NCBI RefSeq assembly: GCF_000964525.1
Contig: NZ_BAZG01000001.1
Location: 1 to 64,000 of the forward strand
Direction: 5' to 3'
Length of the DNA stretch: 64,000 nt
Origin: Anaeromyxobacter sp. PSR-1
Lineage (GTDB): Bacteria > Myxococcota > Myxococcia > Myxococcales > Anaeromyxobacteraceae
The notes under the pieces are model-generated. The model did no database searches and had not been told where the DNA came from. It worked only from the letters and a program-made list of their open reading frames with translations. This document shows, one piece after another, positions 56,952-64,000 of this stretch. How positions within the stretch are numbered: position 1 is the stretch's first letter; every line of letters starts with the position of its first letter. Made by a program: the position numbers and the translations under genes.

Positions 56952-57896
56952 GTGGAACACGCGATCTGGGAATGGGCCGCCTTCGGCGGCTTCGTGCTGG
57001 TGATGCTCGCGCTGGACCTGGGCGTCTTCCACCGGAAGGATCACGCCGTCGGGCCACGCGAGGCGCTCGCGTGGTCGCTGCTCTGGATCGCCCTCGCCCT
57101 CGGCTTCGGCGCATACGTGTGGCAGCGCCACGGCGCCGACAGCGGCCTCGAGTACCTGACCGGCTACGTCATCGAGAAGTCGCTCTCGGTGGACAACATC
57201 TTCGTGTTCGTCGTGATCTTCGGCGCGCTCGGGATCCCGGCCCTGTACCAGCACCGGGTCCTGTTCTGGGGCATCCTCTCCGCCCTGGTGCTCCGCGGCG
57301 CGATGATCGCGGCCGGCGCCGCGCTCCTCGAGCGCTTCCACTGGATCATCTATGTCTTCGGCGGCTTCCTGGTCCTCACCGGCGTGAAGCTCTTCCTCGC
57401 GCGCGGTGGGGTGTCTCACCCGGAGCAGAGCGCCGTCTTCCGCGTGCTGAAGCGCGTGGTCCCGGCCACCCCTCGCCTCGACGGCAACCGCTTCTTCACC
57501 GTCGAGGGCGGCAAGCGCGTCGCCACCCCGCTCTTCTTCGCGCTGGCCCTCATCGAGTTCACCGACGTCGTGTTCGCCGTGGATTCCATCCCGGCCATCT
57601 TCGCGATCACGCGCGACCCGTTCATCGTGTTCACCTCGAACATCTTCGCCATCCTGGGGCTCAGGTCGCTGTACTTCCTGCTGGCCAGCTTCGTGGAGCG
57701 GTTCACGTACCTGAAGCCCTCGCTGGCGGCCGTCCTGGTGTTCGTCGGCGCGAAGATGGCGCTGGTGGACTTCGTCAAGGTCCACCCCGCCGTCTCGCTC
57801 GGCGTGGTCACGCTGATCCTGGCGACCGGCGTCGTCGCGAGCCTGGTCGTCACCCGGCGCAGCGCGGCCGCCCCCCGCGGCAGCGCGGGGACGTAG
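56952..57896 (+). CDS. TerC/Alx-family integral membrane protein
   Basis: A 314-residue protein with GTG start. About eight to nine helices; family hallmarks are the acidic residues in the membrane: DLGVFHRKDH, EKSLSVDNIFVFVVIF (about 75-90) and the second repeat IEFTDVVFAVDSIPAIFAI (about 198-216). TerC proteins are linked to metal (manganese) homeostasis and tellurite resistance. No yybP-ykoY (Mn-sensing) leader could be made out in the 200 bases upstream. Confidence 0.95.
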   Translation: MEHAIWEWAAFGGFVLVMLALDLGVFHRKDHAVGPREALAWSLLWIALALGFGAYVWQRHGADSGLEYLTGYVIEKSLSVDNIFVFVVIFGALGIPALYQHRVLFWGILSALVLRGAMIAAGAALLERFHWIIYVFGGFLVLTGVKLFLARGGVSHPEQSAVFRVLKRVVPATPRLDGNRFFTVEGGKRVATPLFFALALIEFTDVVFAVDSIPAIFAITRDPFIVFTSNIFAILGLRSLYFLLASFVERFTYLKPSLAAVLVFVGAKMALVDFVKVHPAVSLGVVTLILATGVVASLVVTRRSAAAPRGSAGT

Positions 57897-57923
57897 TCCC
57901 CGAGCCGTCGCGCGGAACGCGGC

Positions 57924-60050
57924 TCACGCCCCGGCGTGCACCTCGGGGCGGGCCGCGGGCGGCGCGCCCTCGCGCGCGGGCGGGCTCGCCGGCTCCCTGC
58001 CCCGCCAGCGGCCGCGCGCGGCGAGGGCGAGCGCGCGAACGCGGCCGATGTCCTCGTCGCTGAACGGCCCGTTCACGCCGGAGATCGCCGCCAGCCGCAT
58101 GCCGTGCTTGAGGCCGAGCTTGTAGATCTCCTTCACCTTCTCCCACTCGATGTTGCGGCCGACGGTGTAGCTCTCGAACCGGCCCTCCAGCGCGAGGACG
58201 ATCGTCTCCGCCAGGCAGGCGTACACGACGCCGTCCGGCAGGCCGATGTCGCGCATGCGCACGCCGCCGGGCAGCTGGATCTCGCCCGATTCGACCACGA
58301 GCACGTCCGGGCGCTTCGCCACCTCCGACGCCGGCAGGTCGAGCGGCCGCGCCACGTCCGTGATCACGCAGCCGGGCTTCACCTTCATGATGTCGAGGAC
58401 CTTCTTGCCGGCGCCGGACGTGGCCGTGACCACGAGGTCCATGTCCCGCAGGTTCTCGTCCGCCTTGCTCGACAGGTGCACGCCTGCGTCGGGCGTGTCC
58501 GCCAGGATCGTCTCGCGCAGCGTGAGCAGCTTCCCGATCTCGGGCGAGACGAGGTAGACGTCGTCGAAGGACATGGCGAGGAGCCGCGCGCAGGCCGAGC
58601 CGATCGCCCCGGTCGCCCCCACCACCATCGCCTTGCCGGCGACCCGGCCGTCCTCGCTCCGCGAGAGGAGCCCCAGGCGCTTCACGCCGTCGGCGGCGGC
58701 CCAGAGCGCCGCGGACGCGCTGTAGCTGTTCCCGGTGGTGATGGGGATGCCGGCGCGCTTCGCGACGGTCACGCCCGCGTCGCCCACCACCTTGGTGAAC
58801 GCGCCGAGGCCCATGATCTGGGCGCCGAGCCCCTCCGCGATCTTCGCCGCGGCGAGCAGGCGCCGGTAGGTGAACTCGGGGCTGTGCGCCAGCAGCTCCT
58901 TCGGCGTGCCGCCCACGGTGATGAGCCAGCCCTCCGCCTCGGTGCCGGTCGGCGACCGGATGCCGGTGATCTTCGAGTACACGAACGGCGGCGAGTAGGC
59001 GATGAGCTTCTCGACCGCGGGGAGCACGACAGAGGGCGCGATGCGCGACACCAGCTCCACCGGCTTCGCCGCCTTCAGGTACTCGCGCGACAGCGGGTGG
59101 ATGACGAAGGCGAACCGGTTCACGCGCCGGGGCCTGCCGGACGGGAACAGGATGCGCGGCGCGAGCTTCATGTCGCCGAAGATCTCCAGGTACTCGTCGT
59201 GGAGCACGTCGTCGCGGCTCTGCCTGCCCAGGGCGGCGATGATCATGGCCTCGATGACGTTGAGGCCGACGACGCGCTCGAGCAGCTGCGGCGTGCGGTC
59301 GATGACGACGTCCACCCCCTGCTCCCCGAGCCGCTTCACCTCCGCGTCGGGGATCGCCGAGGTGAGGACCATCTTGTGGTTCAGCGCGCCGCGTCCGACC
59401 GCGGCGAGGTCGTCGTGGGGCCCCACCAGGACGCTCGCGTCGCGGGCCGCCCTGCCGAGCACCAACCGCGTCCAGACGTCGCGAGCCGAGGCCGGCGCCT
59501 TCCCCCAGAGCCCCTGGAGCGGACGCTGCACGGGGGCCGTGAGCGCCGCGTACGCCTCGAGCTGCGCGACCGAGCCGAGGATCGCCGGGATCCCGAGCTG
59601 GAGCAGCGGGTCGGCGAAGCTCAGGTTGTGCGTGTACTCGGACACCGCCTGCGCGATCGCGTAGTTCGCGAGCCCGGACAGGAAGAGCACCCGCGCGTTC
59701 GTGAAGCAACGCTGCTCGTGCGCCTGGATGTGCCGGATGGCCCACTCGTCGAGGAAGCCGCGGAGGCGGGCGCCGGTGGTGACCGGCACCTCGCACACGG
59801 CCGCCTCGAGCTCGGCCGTGATGGGATCCTCCCACCGGCGCGTCCCCACGAGCAGGTGGTCGGAGACCAGGCCCAGGCCGATCGCGTCGCACTCGCCCTG
59901 CCAGCGCGCGAGCAGGTCGAGCGCCCTGCCGACGTCGTGGTCCACCCCGAAGCGTCGGAGCCTGAACTGCTGCCCCATGAACCGCGTGGTGTAGTCGTAG
60001 TCCCCGGCGCTCGCGCCGAGGCTGATGCTGACGACGTTCTTCGTTTGCAT
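57924..60050 (-). CDS. Fusion of an unrecognised N-terminal domain with a long-chain acyl-ACP reductase-like domain
   Basis: A 708-residue protein. Residues 311-685 match the cyanobacterial acyl-ACP reductase (AAR): FAFVIHPLSREYL at the start, then GLGAFTKV, TTGNSYSASA (438-447), the Rossmann motif VVGATGAIGS (476-485) and YACLAETIVLALEGRF, where C612 lines up with AAR's acyl-thioester Cys. The end GRNIEWEKV...HGM also fits. Residues 1-310 are alpha-helical with a GVDHDVG/LGLVSDHL beginning and no family I can name. AAR makes fatty aldehydes from acyl-ACP with NADPH. The start ATG (60048-60050) faces a divergent SDR gene. Confidence 0.8.
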   Translation of the reverse strand: MQTKNVVSISLGASAGDYDYTTRFMGQQFRLRRFGVDHDVGRALDLLARWQGECDAIGLGLVSDHLLVGTRRWEDPITAELEAAVCEVPVTTGARLRGFLDEWAIRHIQAHEQRCFTNARVLFLSGLANYAIAQAVSEYTHNLSFADPLLQLGIPAILGSVAQLEAYAALTAPVQRPLQGLWGKAPASARDVWTRLVLGRAARDASVLVGPHDDLAAVGRGALNHKMVLTSAIPDAEVKRLGEQGVDVVIDRTPQLLERVVGLNVIEAMIIAALGRQSRDDVLHDEYLEIFGDMKLAPRILFPSGRPRRVNRFAFVIHPLSREYLKAAKPVELVSRIAPSVVLPAVEKLIAYSPPFVYSKITGIRSPTGTEAEGWLITVGGTPKELLAHSPEFTYRRLLAAAKIAEGLGAQIMGLGAFTKVVGDAGVTVAKRAGIPITTGNSYSASAALWAAADGVKRLGLLSRSEDGRVAGKAMVVGATGAIGSACARLLAMSFDDVYLVSPEIGKLLTLRETILADTPDAGVHLSSKADENLRDMDLVVTATSGAGKKVLDIMKVKPGCVITDVARPLDLPASEVAKRPDVLVVESGEIQLPGGVRMRDIGLPDGVVYACLAETIVLALEGRFESYTVGRNIEWEKVKEIYKLGLKHGMRLAAISGVNGPFSDEDIGRVRALALAARGRWRGREPASPPAREGAPPAARPEVHAGA

Positions 60051-60282
60051 GGTCCGCTCGCCGCAATGATGCGCCAGCCCGTGGGCACGTTCGCCGGCAC
60101 GGGCGGGGCCGGTTCGAACCGGTCCCCTCGGGCTGGTGTGACCGACGAGCAGGACGATCGGCTGGCGGTGGCGCCGCGGCGCTCGCTCCGGGTCGCGTCT
60201 CTCCCTGGTCTGCGACCATCGGGCGCAGCCTCATCGATCCACCCGAGGAGCAACGTCGGCGAGGACGAGCGGGGAGGTCGCC
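60051..60282. promoter_or_regulatory. Divergent promoter region between AAR-fusion and SDR genes
   Basis: A 232-base segment that must carry both promoters. GAGGTCGCC precedes the SDR ATG. No gene, obvious dyad or repeat stands out. Confidence 0.35.
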
Positions 60283-61143
60283 ATGAAGGCGTGGAAGGGG
60301 AAGCGCGTCCTCATCACGGGCGCCGCGGCCGGGATCGGCCGGGCGCTCGCCGAGCGGCTCGGCGCCCGCGGCGCCGAGCTGATCCTGACCGACCGGGACG
60401 AGGCGCCGCTGGCCGCGACCGCCGACGCGATCCGCGGGGCCGGGGCCATCGCGACGCACCACGTCCTCGACGTGACGAAGGGCGCCGCCATCCTGCAGGT
60501 GCGGGACGCCATCCACGCCAGCGGCGGGCCCATCGACGTGCTGGTCAACAACGCCGGGGTGGTCTTCGGCGGCGCGTTCCTGGACGTCCCGCTCCAGAAG
60601 CACCTCGACACGTTCTCCGTGAACGTGCTCGGGCTGGTGTCGATGACGAACGCGTTCCTCGCCGACCTCGTCGGAAGGCCCCGCGCCCACCTCGTCAACG
60701 TGGCGAGCGCGGCGGGCCTCACGGCCGTGCCGTTCGCGAGCACCTACGCGTCGAGCAAGTGGGCCGTGGTCGGGTTCTCCGAGTCGATCCGGCTGGAGCT
60801 CGCGCGCCTGGGGCACCGCCACGTGCACGTGACGACGGTCTGCCCGCTGTACGTCTCGACCGGCCTCTTCGAAGGGGCCCGGCCGCCGCTGTTCACGTCG
60901 ATGCTCACCGCGGCGCAGCTCGCGGACGAGATCGTCGCGGGCGTCGAGCGGGACGACGTCTTCGTCCGCACGCCCTGGCTCGTGAAGCTCGTGCCGTTCC
61001 TGAACGGCGTCCTCCCCACCTGGCTCGCCGACGCGCTGTCCACCGCGCTCGGCGCCGCGGGCAGCATGGAGCAGTGGACCGGACGCACCCCGGAGGCGCC
61101 GAAGGCGCCCGGGCGCCGGGCCACCGCCCGGCGCTCGCGCTGA
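60283..61143 (+). CDS. Short-chain dehydrogenase/reductase (classical SDR)
   Basis: A 286-residue enzyme. Cofactor motif TGAAAGIG (12-19), DRDE at strand 2 end, NNAG (89-92), catalytic S142, Y155 and K159 are all present. Residues 225-270 form a hydrophobic/amphipathic tail (VKLVPFLNGVLPTWLADAL) similar to membrane-associated SDRs that act on lipid-like substrates. The divergent AAR-fusion suggests a role in aldehyde/alcohol interconversion, which is inference. A basic C-terminus follows. Confidence 0.9.
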   Translation: MKAWKGKRVLITGAAAGIGRALAERLGARGAELILTDRDEAPLAATADAIRGAGAIATHHVLDVTKGAAILQVRDAIHASGGPIDVLVNNAGVVFGGAFLDVPLQKHLDTFSVNVLGLVSMTNAFLADLVGRPRAHLVNVASAAGLTAVPFASTYASSKWAVVGFSESIRLELARLGHRHVHVTTVCPLYVSTGLFEGARPPLFTSMLTAAQLADEIVAGVERDDVFVRTPWLVKLVPFLNGVLPTWLADALSTALGAAGSMEQWTGRTPEAPKAPGRRATARRSR

Positions 61144-61255
61144 GGCAGTCGCGCGCGTGCAGCGCCCTCGGCGTGGACCATCTCGGGTTCACGGACAGAG
61201 ACGTCTTGCCGCTGCGGCGGGGGTCGGCTAGGAGGGGCGTGACCGAAAGGAACGC

Positions 61256-61795
61256 ATGAGCCGCTACCTGGTGCTGCTTCGCGGGATCAACGTCGGCGGC
61301 AAGAACCTCATCGGCATGCCCGCCCTGAAGGCGGCGTTCGAGGCCGACGGGTTCTCCGAGGTCGCGACGTACATCCAGAGCGGCAACGTCCTCGTCTCGA
61401 CCTCGGAGCGCGGCGCCACCCTCGTCCCGCGCATCGAGGCGATGCTCTCGAGCGCGTTCGACTACCCCGCCAGCGTGGTCGTGCTCTCCCGCGCGCAGCT
61501 TCGCCGGGTGGTGGAGCACGCGCCCGATGGCTTCGGCACGCGGCCCGAGCGCTTCCGCTACGACGCCATCTTCCTGAAGGCGCCGCTGTCGCCCGCCCAG
61601 GCGGTCGAGCGCGTCCCGGTGAACCCCGAGGTCGACGAGGTCACCGCCGGCCCCGGGGTCCTCTACTTCTCCCGGCTCATCGCGAAGGCGTCGCAGAGCC
61701 GCATGAGCCGGGTCATCGGGCAGCCGACCTACAAGCAGATGACGATCCGCAACTGGAACACCACGACGCGGCTGCACGAGCTGATGGGCGAGTGA
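61256..61795 (+). CDS. DUF1697-family protein
   Basis: A 179-residue protein. The N-terminus YLVLLRGINVGGKNLIGM, followed by TYIQSGNVLV, is diagnostic for DUF1697. The motif RNWNTTTRL near the C-terminus is also typical. Function of the family is unknown; it is common in soil bacteria. The ATG at 61256 follows GAAAGGA. Confidence 0.93.
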   Translation: MSRYLVLLRGINVGGKNLIGMPALKAAFEADGFSEVATYIQSGNVLVSTSERGATLVPRIEAMLSSAFDYPASVVVLSRAQLRRVVEHAPDGFGTRPERFRYDAIFLKAPLSPAQAVERVPVNPEVDEVTAGPGVLYFSRLIAKASQSRMSRVIGQPTYKQMTIRNWNTTTRLHELMGE

Positions 61796-61936
61796 GACCT
61801 GGCGCCTCGTCCCGCGGTTGGCCGTGCCCGGTCGCGCATGCGATGCTGATCGAGGATGGACCGGGTGACCGTCCTGGCGCTGAGCCGGCCGAGGTCGCGC
61901 CGCCGCTCGTCGTTCCCGCTGTCCGTGGAGGTTCAC

Positions 61937-62368
61937 ATGGGTGCGTGGGGCTCAGGGGTTCTCCAGGACGACACCGCGCTCGACTTCCTCGACGAGCTTC
62001 GCGCATCGGATCACCCGCTCGACGTCATGCGTGACGCGTTCGAGGCCGCAGCCACGGCCGACTACCTGGAATACGGCGCAGGCCACGGAGCGCTGGTGGG
62101 TGCCGCCGTCGTCGATGCGATCCTGAACGGCGGGACGCTCGGAGAAGAGGACCAGGAGCTGGAGACCTGGATCTCGGCCCTCGACTCAGGGGCGGCAGCC
62201 GGCCTCCGGAGCGCTGCCGTGAAGGCGTGCCGGAGGCTGATCGCGCCTGGGTCCGAGCTCGACGAGCTCTGGTCGGAGAACGAGGAGGAGTACCCTCGGT
62301 GGAGGCGCGGCGTCGAGCACATCATCCAGCGGCTGGAAGCCGGAGCTCAGCCGATTTCCCACGAGTGA
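61937..62368 (+). CDS. DUF4259-family protein
   Basis: A 143-residue acidic protein. The opening MGAWGSGVLQDDTALDFLDEL is diagnostic for DUF4259. The ATG at 61937 is used; a longer frame starts at 61856 with unrelated residues. The downstream part (LWSENEEEYPRWRRGVE) fits the same family. Function unknown. Confidence 0.9.
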   Translation: MGAWGSGVLQDDTALDFLDELRASDHPLDVMRDAFEAAATADYLEYGAGHGALVGAAVVDAILNGGTLGEEDQELETWISALDSGAAAGLRSAAVKACRRLIAPGSELDELWSENEEEYPRWRRGVEHIIQRLEAGAQPISHE

Positions 62369-62418
62369 AACAGGTACAGGGCGGAGCCGTCGCGGGCGAT
62401 CTGGACGTATCGATCCTC

Positions 62419-63153
62419 CTATCGCCCTGCGCCCGGCGCCGCGCCCGCCTCTTCGAACTCGAGGTGAACGTGCTCGTCGTGGCGGACCCAGACCGGCCGC
62501 CGGGTGATGCGGCTCCCGAGCGCGCCGAGGCGGCGGCCCGAGGGCGTGTCCAGCACGAGGGGGACGTACTCCGGCGCGAGGATGACCCTCGCGATGCGGA
62601 GCCCGCGCCGCGCCGACTGGTCCTCCGCCTCCAGCAACAGGGCGGCGAGGCTCTCGAAGTCGATCCGCTGGTCGCCCCGCTCGCCTCGCGCGTCGAACTC
62701 GAGCCCGTAGCCGAACGCGTTCCACGGCCAGGCGCCGAGCGACGCCGCCGCGCCGGCCCGGGTCCGGAGCGGCACGAACACGTCCACCGCCATCCCGTTC
62801 TGGTGCGAGCGGTGGGGCCTGAACCGGCCTCCGCGCGGCCAGCCCGTCTCGCCCACCACGAACGTGCGCCCGCCCTCGGATCTCGACCGCGTCGCGAACG
62901 TGGCGAGGAGCACGTCGCGGACCCGTCCATGGACGTACTGGCGGCCCAGCGCGGACCCCAGGAACGAGTATGTCACGTACCCCGGCCCCCACGGCGGGAT
63001 GACGTGCGCGTGCTCGACGCTGCCGCGGGCGATGGTGCCGATGGCCCTCGACGGCGTGTCCCCGTCCGCGAGGACCCGCAGCCAGGCCCACGCGAGCGCC
63101 GCCGGGAACGCGGTCACCGCGAGGACCACCGCCGAGATGGCGAGGCGCTTCAA
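62419..63153 (-). CDS. Membrane-anchored murein endopeptidase (MepA/LAS-type)
   Basis: A 244-residue protein. TTG at 63151-63153 is the best start; it gives a basic-hydrophobic signal anchor (KRLAISAVVLAVTAF). Longer upstream frame is Arg/Cys-rich shadow. Zinc ligands of penicillin-insensitive endopeptidases are visible: RPHRSHQNGMAVDVF (HxxGxxxD, H117 and D124) and DEHVHLEF (HxH near 225). Cleaves peptidoglycan cross-links in the periplasm. Confidence 0.78.
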   Translation of the reverse strand: MKRLAISAVVLAVTAFPAALAWAWLRVLADGDTPSRAIGTIARGSVEHAHVIPPWGPGYVTYSFLGSALGRQYVHGRVRDVLLATFATRSRSEGGRTFVVGETGWPRGGRFRPHRSHQNGMAVDVFVPLRTRAGAAASLGAWPWNAFGYGLEFDARGERGDQRIDFESLAALLLEAEDQSARRGLRIARVILAPEYVPLVLDTPSGRRLGALGSRITRRPVWVRHDEHVHLEFEEAGAAPGAGR

Positions 63154-63255
63154 GCCGAACCCCGCGGGCCGCCTGGACCCGATCCGCGATACCCCATCCG
63201 CTCTCCTCGGCGCGCACCTCGCGTCACGATACGCGCATCTGCTACCATCCGTGCA

Positions 63256-63445
63256 GTGCCGCGTGCGCCTGCCGGTGGGAGATGGGTCCGGGTCCTCCTG
63301 GGCGGACTCGCCGCATGGGCGCTCTTCGTCGCGCTGGCCGGGCTGCCGCACGTCTCTCCGTCGCGTGGTTCGTCCCGCCGGCGTGATCGTCGTCGCCTCT
63401 GCGCTGATCGCATTCGGCCTCTGGTGGTTCCCGGGCGTCAGGTGA
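63256..63445 (+). pseudogene. Possible frameshifted small membrane protein
   Basis: From GTG 63256 one frame encodes a basic start and a helix (VRVLLGGLAAWALFVALAGL, to about 63345). A different frame then encodes a second helix-like segment (VIVVASALIAFGLWWF) ending in a TGA at 63443-63445. Each part has the GC-rich third positions of real genes here. One indel near 63350-63375 would join them. It may be a broken gene, a sequence error or chance. Confidence 0.3.
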
Positions 63446-63466
63446 CGACCCTGCGCCTGGCGTCGC

Positions 63467-64000
63467 TCACAGGGTGAGCAGGAACCCCGCACCGACGCGG
63501 ACGCCGGGTCGGCCGTCGTGCCAACCTGCCGCGCTCACCACCGCGAGATCGACGAACGGGAGGTGGAGCGTGACGGCCGGCCCGGCGCCGATCCACACGC
63601 GGGTGCGGTCCGGCCCCGGGGATGGGATGGTGTGCCAGCCGGCCTCGAGGCCGAGCGTCGCGTACTCCAGGACGTCCCAGACGATCTCCGCGCTCGCGGC
63701 CCCGCCCGGCCGATCCCGGGCGGTGCGGGATTCGTGCGCGCCGTAGGCGGCGAGCCGCCCCCGCAACGCGACGTCGGGCGCGAGCCGCTTCCGGCCCATG
63801 GCGCTCACCCCGTACGACCAGACGGTGCCGCGGTCCGCGTCGTGATCGATCCCGACCAGCCCGGCTTCGACGGCGAGCTCGGGACGCTCGAGCGCCTCCA
63901 CCTCTCCGAAGGAGAGGCGCAGGGCCCCCGGCGCGCCGACCTCGAGGCGATCGGTGATGCCGAGCGCGAGCCCCCAGCCCCCGGTGAAGCCGCCGTGGGC
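63467..64000 (-). CDS. Outer-membrane barrel-like protein, 3' part (cut by window edge)
   Basis: The frame is open to base 64000 (178 codons including the stop). The sequence is strand-rich with repeated Gly/aromatic turns (ATLGLEAGWHTIP, WIGAGPAVTLHLPF, RVGAGFLLTL) and is consistent with a transmembrane beta-barrel. The GTG at 63899-63901 in this frame is internal; the true start lies beyond the window. No family can be fixed from the fragment. Confidence 0.65.
   Translation of the reverse strand, partial: AHGGFTGGWGLALGITDRLEVGAPGALRLSFGEVEALERPELAVEAGLVGIDHDADRGTVWSYGVSAMGRKRLAPDVALRGRLAAYGAHESRTARDRPGGAASAEIVWDVLEYATLGLEAGWHTIPSPGPDRTRVWIGAGPAVTLHLPFVDLAVVSAAGWHDGRPGVRVGAGFLLTL

Overview
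This is 64 kb of very GC-rich DNA (roughly three quarters G+C by eye) packed with short-spaced bacterial genes. Myxobacteria-type content (a chemosensory cluster, many lipoproteins, c-type cytochromes, an EF-G of the delta-proteobacterial/mitochondrial type) and the base composition suggest an Anaeromyxobacter-like bacterium. That assignment is inference; the window has no rRNA, tRNA or other marker that proves it. No insertion sequence, prophage, CRISPR array or tRNA was found.

Region 1 (1-13 kb) is mixed housekeeping: a P-type ATPase cut by the left edge, a Cys-rich 4Fe-4S protein, an Hsp70-type ATPase, a KefB-like antiporter, a DMT exporter, a PEP-mutase/isocitrate-lyase family enzyme, an OsmC protein, a zincin-like protein with an odd HExxxH motif, an AraC regulator and a methyltransferase. 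Region 2 (12.8-15.7 kb) has a small tri-haem cytochrome, a ketopantoate reductase and a Tat-exported metallo-beta-lactamase-fold protein.

Region 3 (15.8-24.0 kb, minus strand) is a complete chemosensory operon: CheY-like receiver, a receiver-CheW fusion, CheR, CheW, a CheA-receiver hybrid, CheB and a Cache-type chemoreceptor. The genes overlap by 4-8 bases or lie close together. Upstream lies a phased array of the octamer CGTGAACG, a candidate operator.

Region 4 (25.8-38.8 kb, minus strand) is the centrepiece: fifteen consecutive genes with no gap above about 60 bases, soxC-soxD-soxY-soxZ-dsrE-soxA-soxX-soxB-MBL hydrolase-cytochrome c-SCO-coxB-ctaD-ctaE-ctaF. They encode a full SoxXA/YZ/B/CD thiosulfate oxidation system, a possible cytochrome carrier, a copper chaperone and a caa3-type oxygen reductase, so a route from thiosulfate to oxygen appears to be carried on one transcription unit.

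Region 5 (39-56.8 kb) holds envelope proteins (L,D-transpeptidase, lipoproteins, barrel-like proteins), an EF-G paralogue followed by a P-loop ATPase fused to a SLOG-like domain, an MFS transporter with a divergent LysR regulator, a serine hydrolase, and two secreted proteins that look like enzymes that have lost catalytic residues (a PHM-type copper monooxygenase relative and an alkyl-sulfatase relative).

Region 6 (57-64 kb) has a TerC protein, a 708-residue protein whose C-terminal half matches cyanobacterial acyl-ACP reductase and whose N-terminal 300 residues I do not recognise, a divergent short-chain dehydrogenase, DUF1697 and DUF4259 proteins, a MepA-like murein peptidase, a possible frameshifted small membrane protein, and a barrel protein cut by the right edge.
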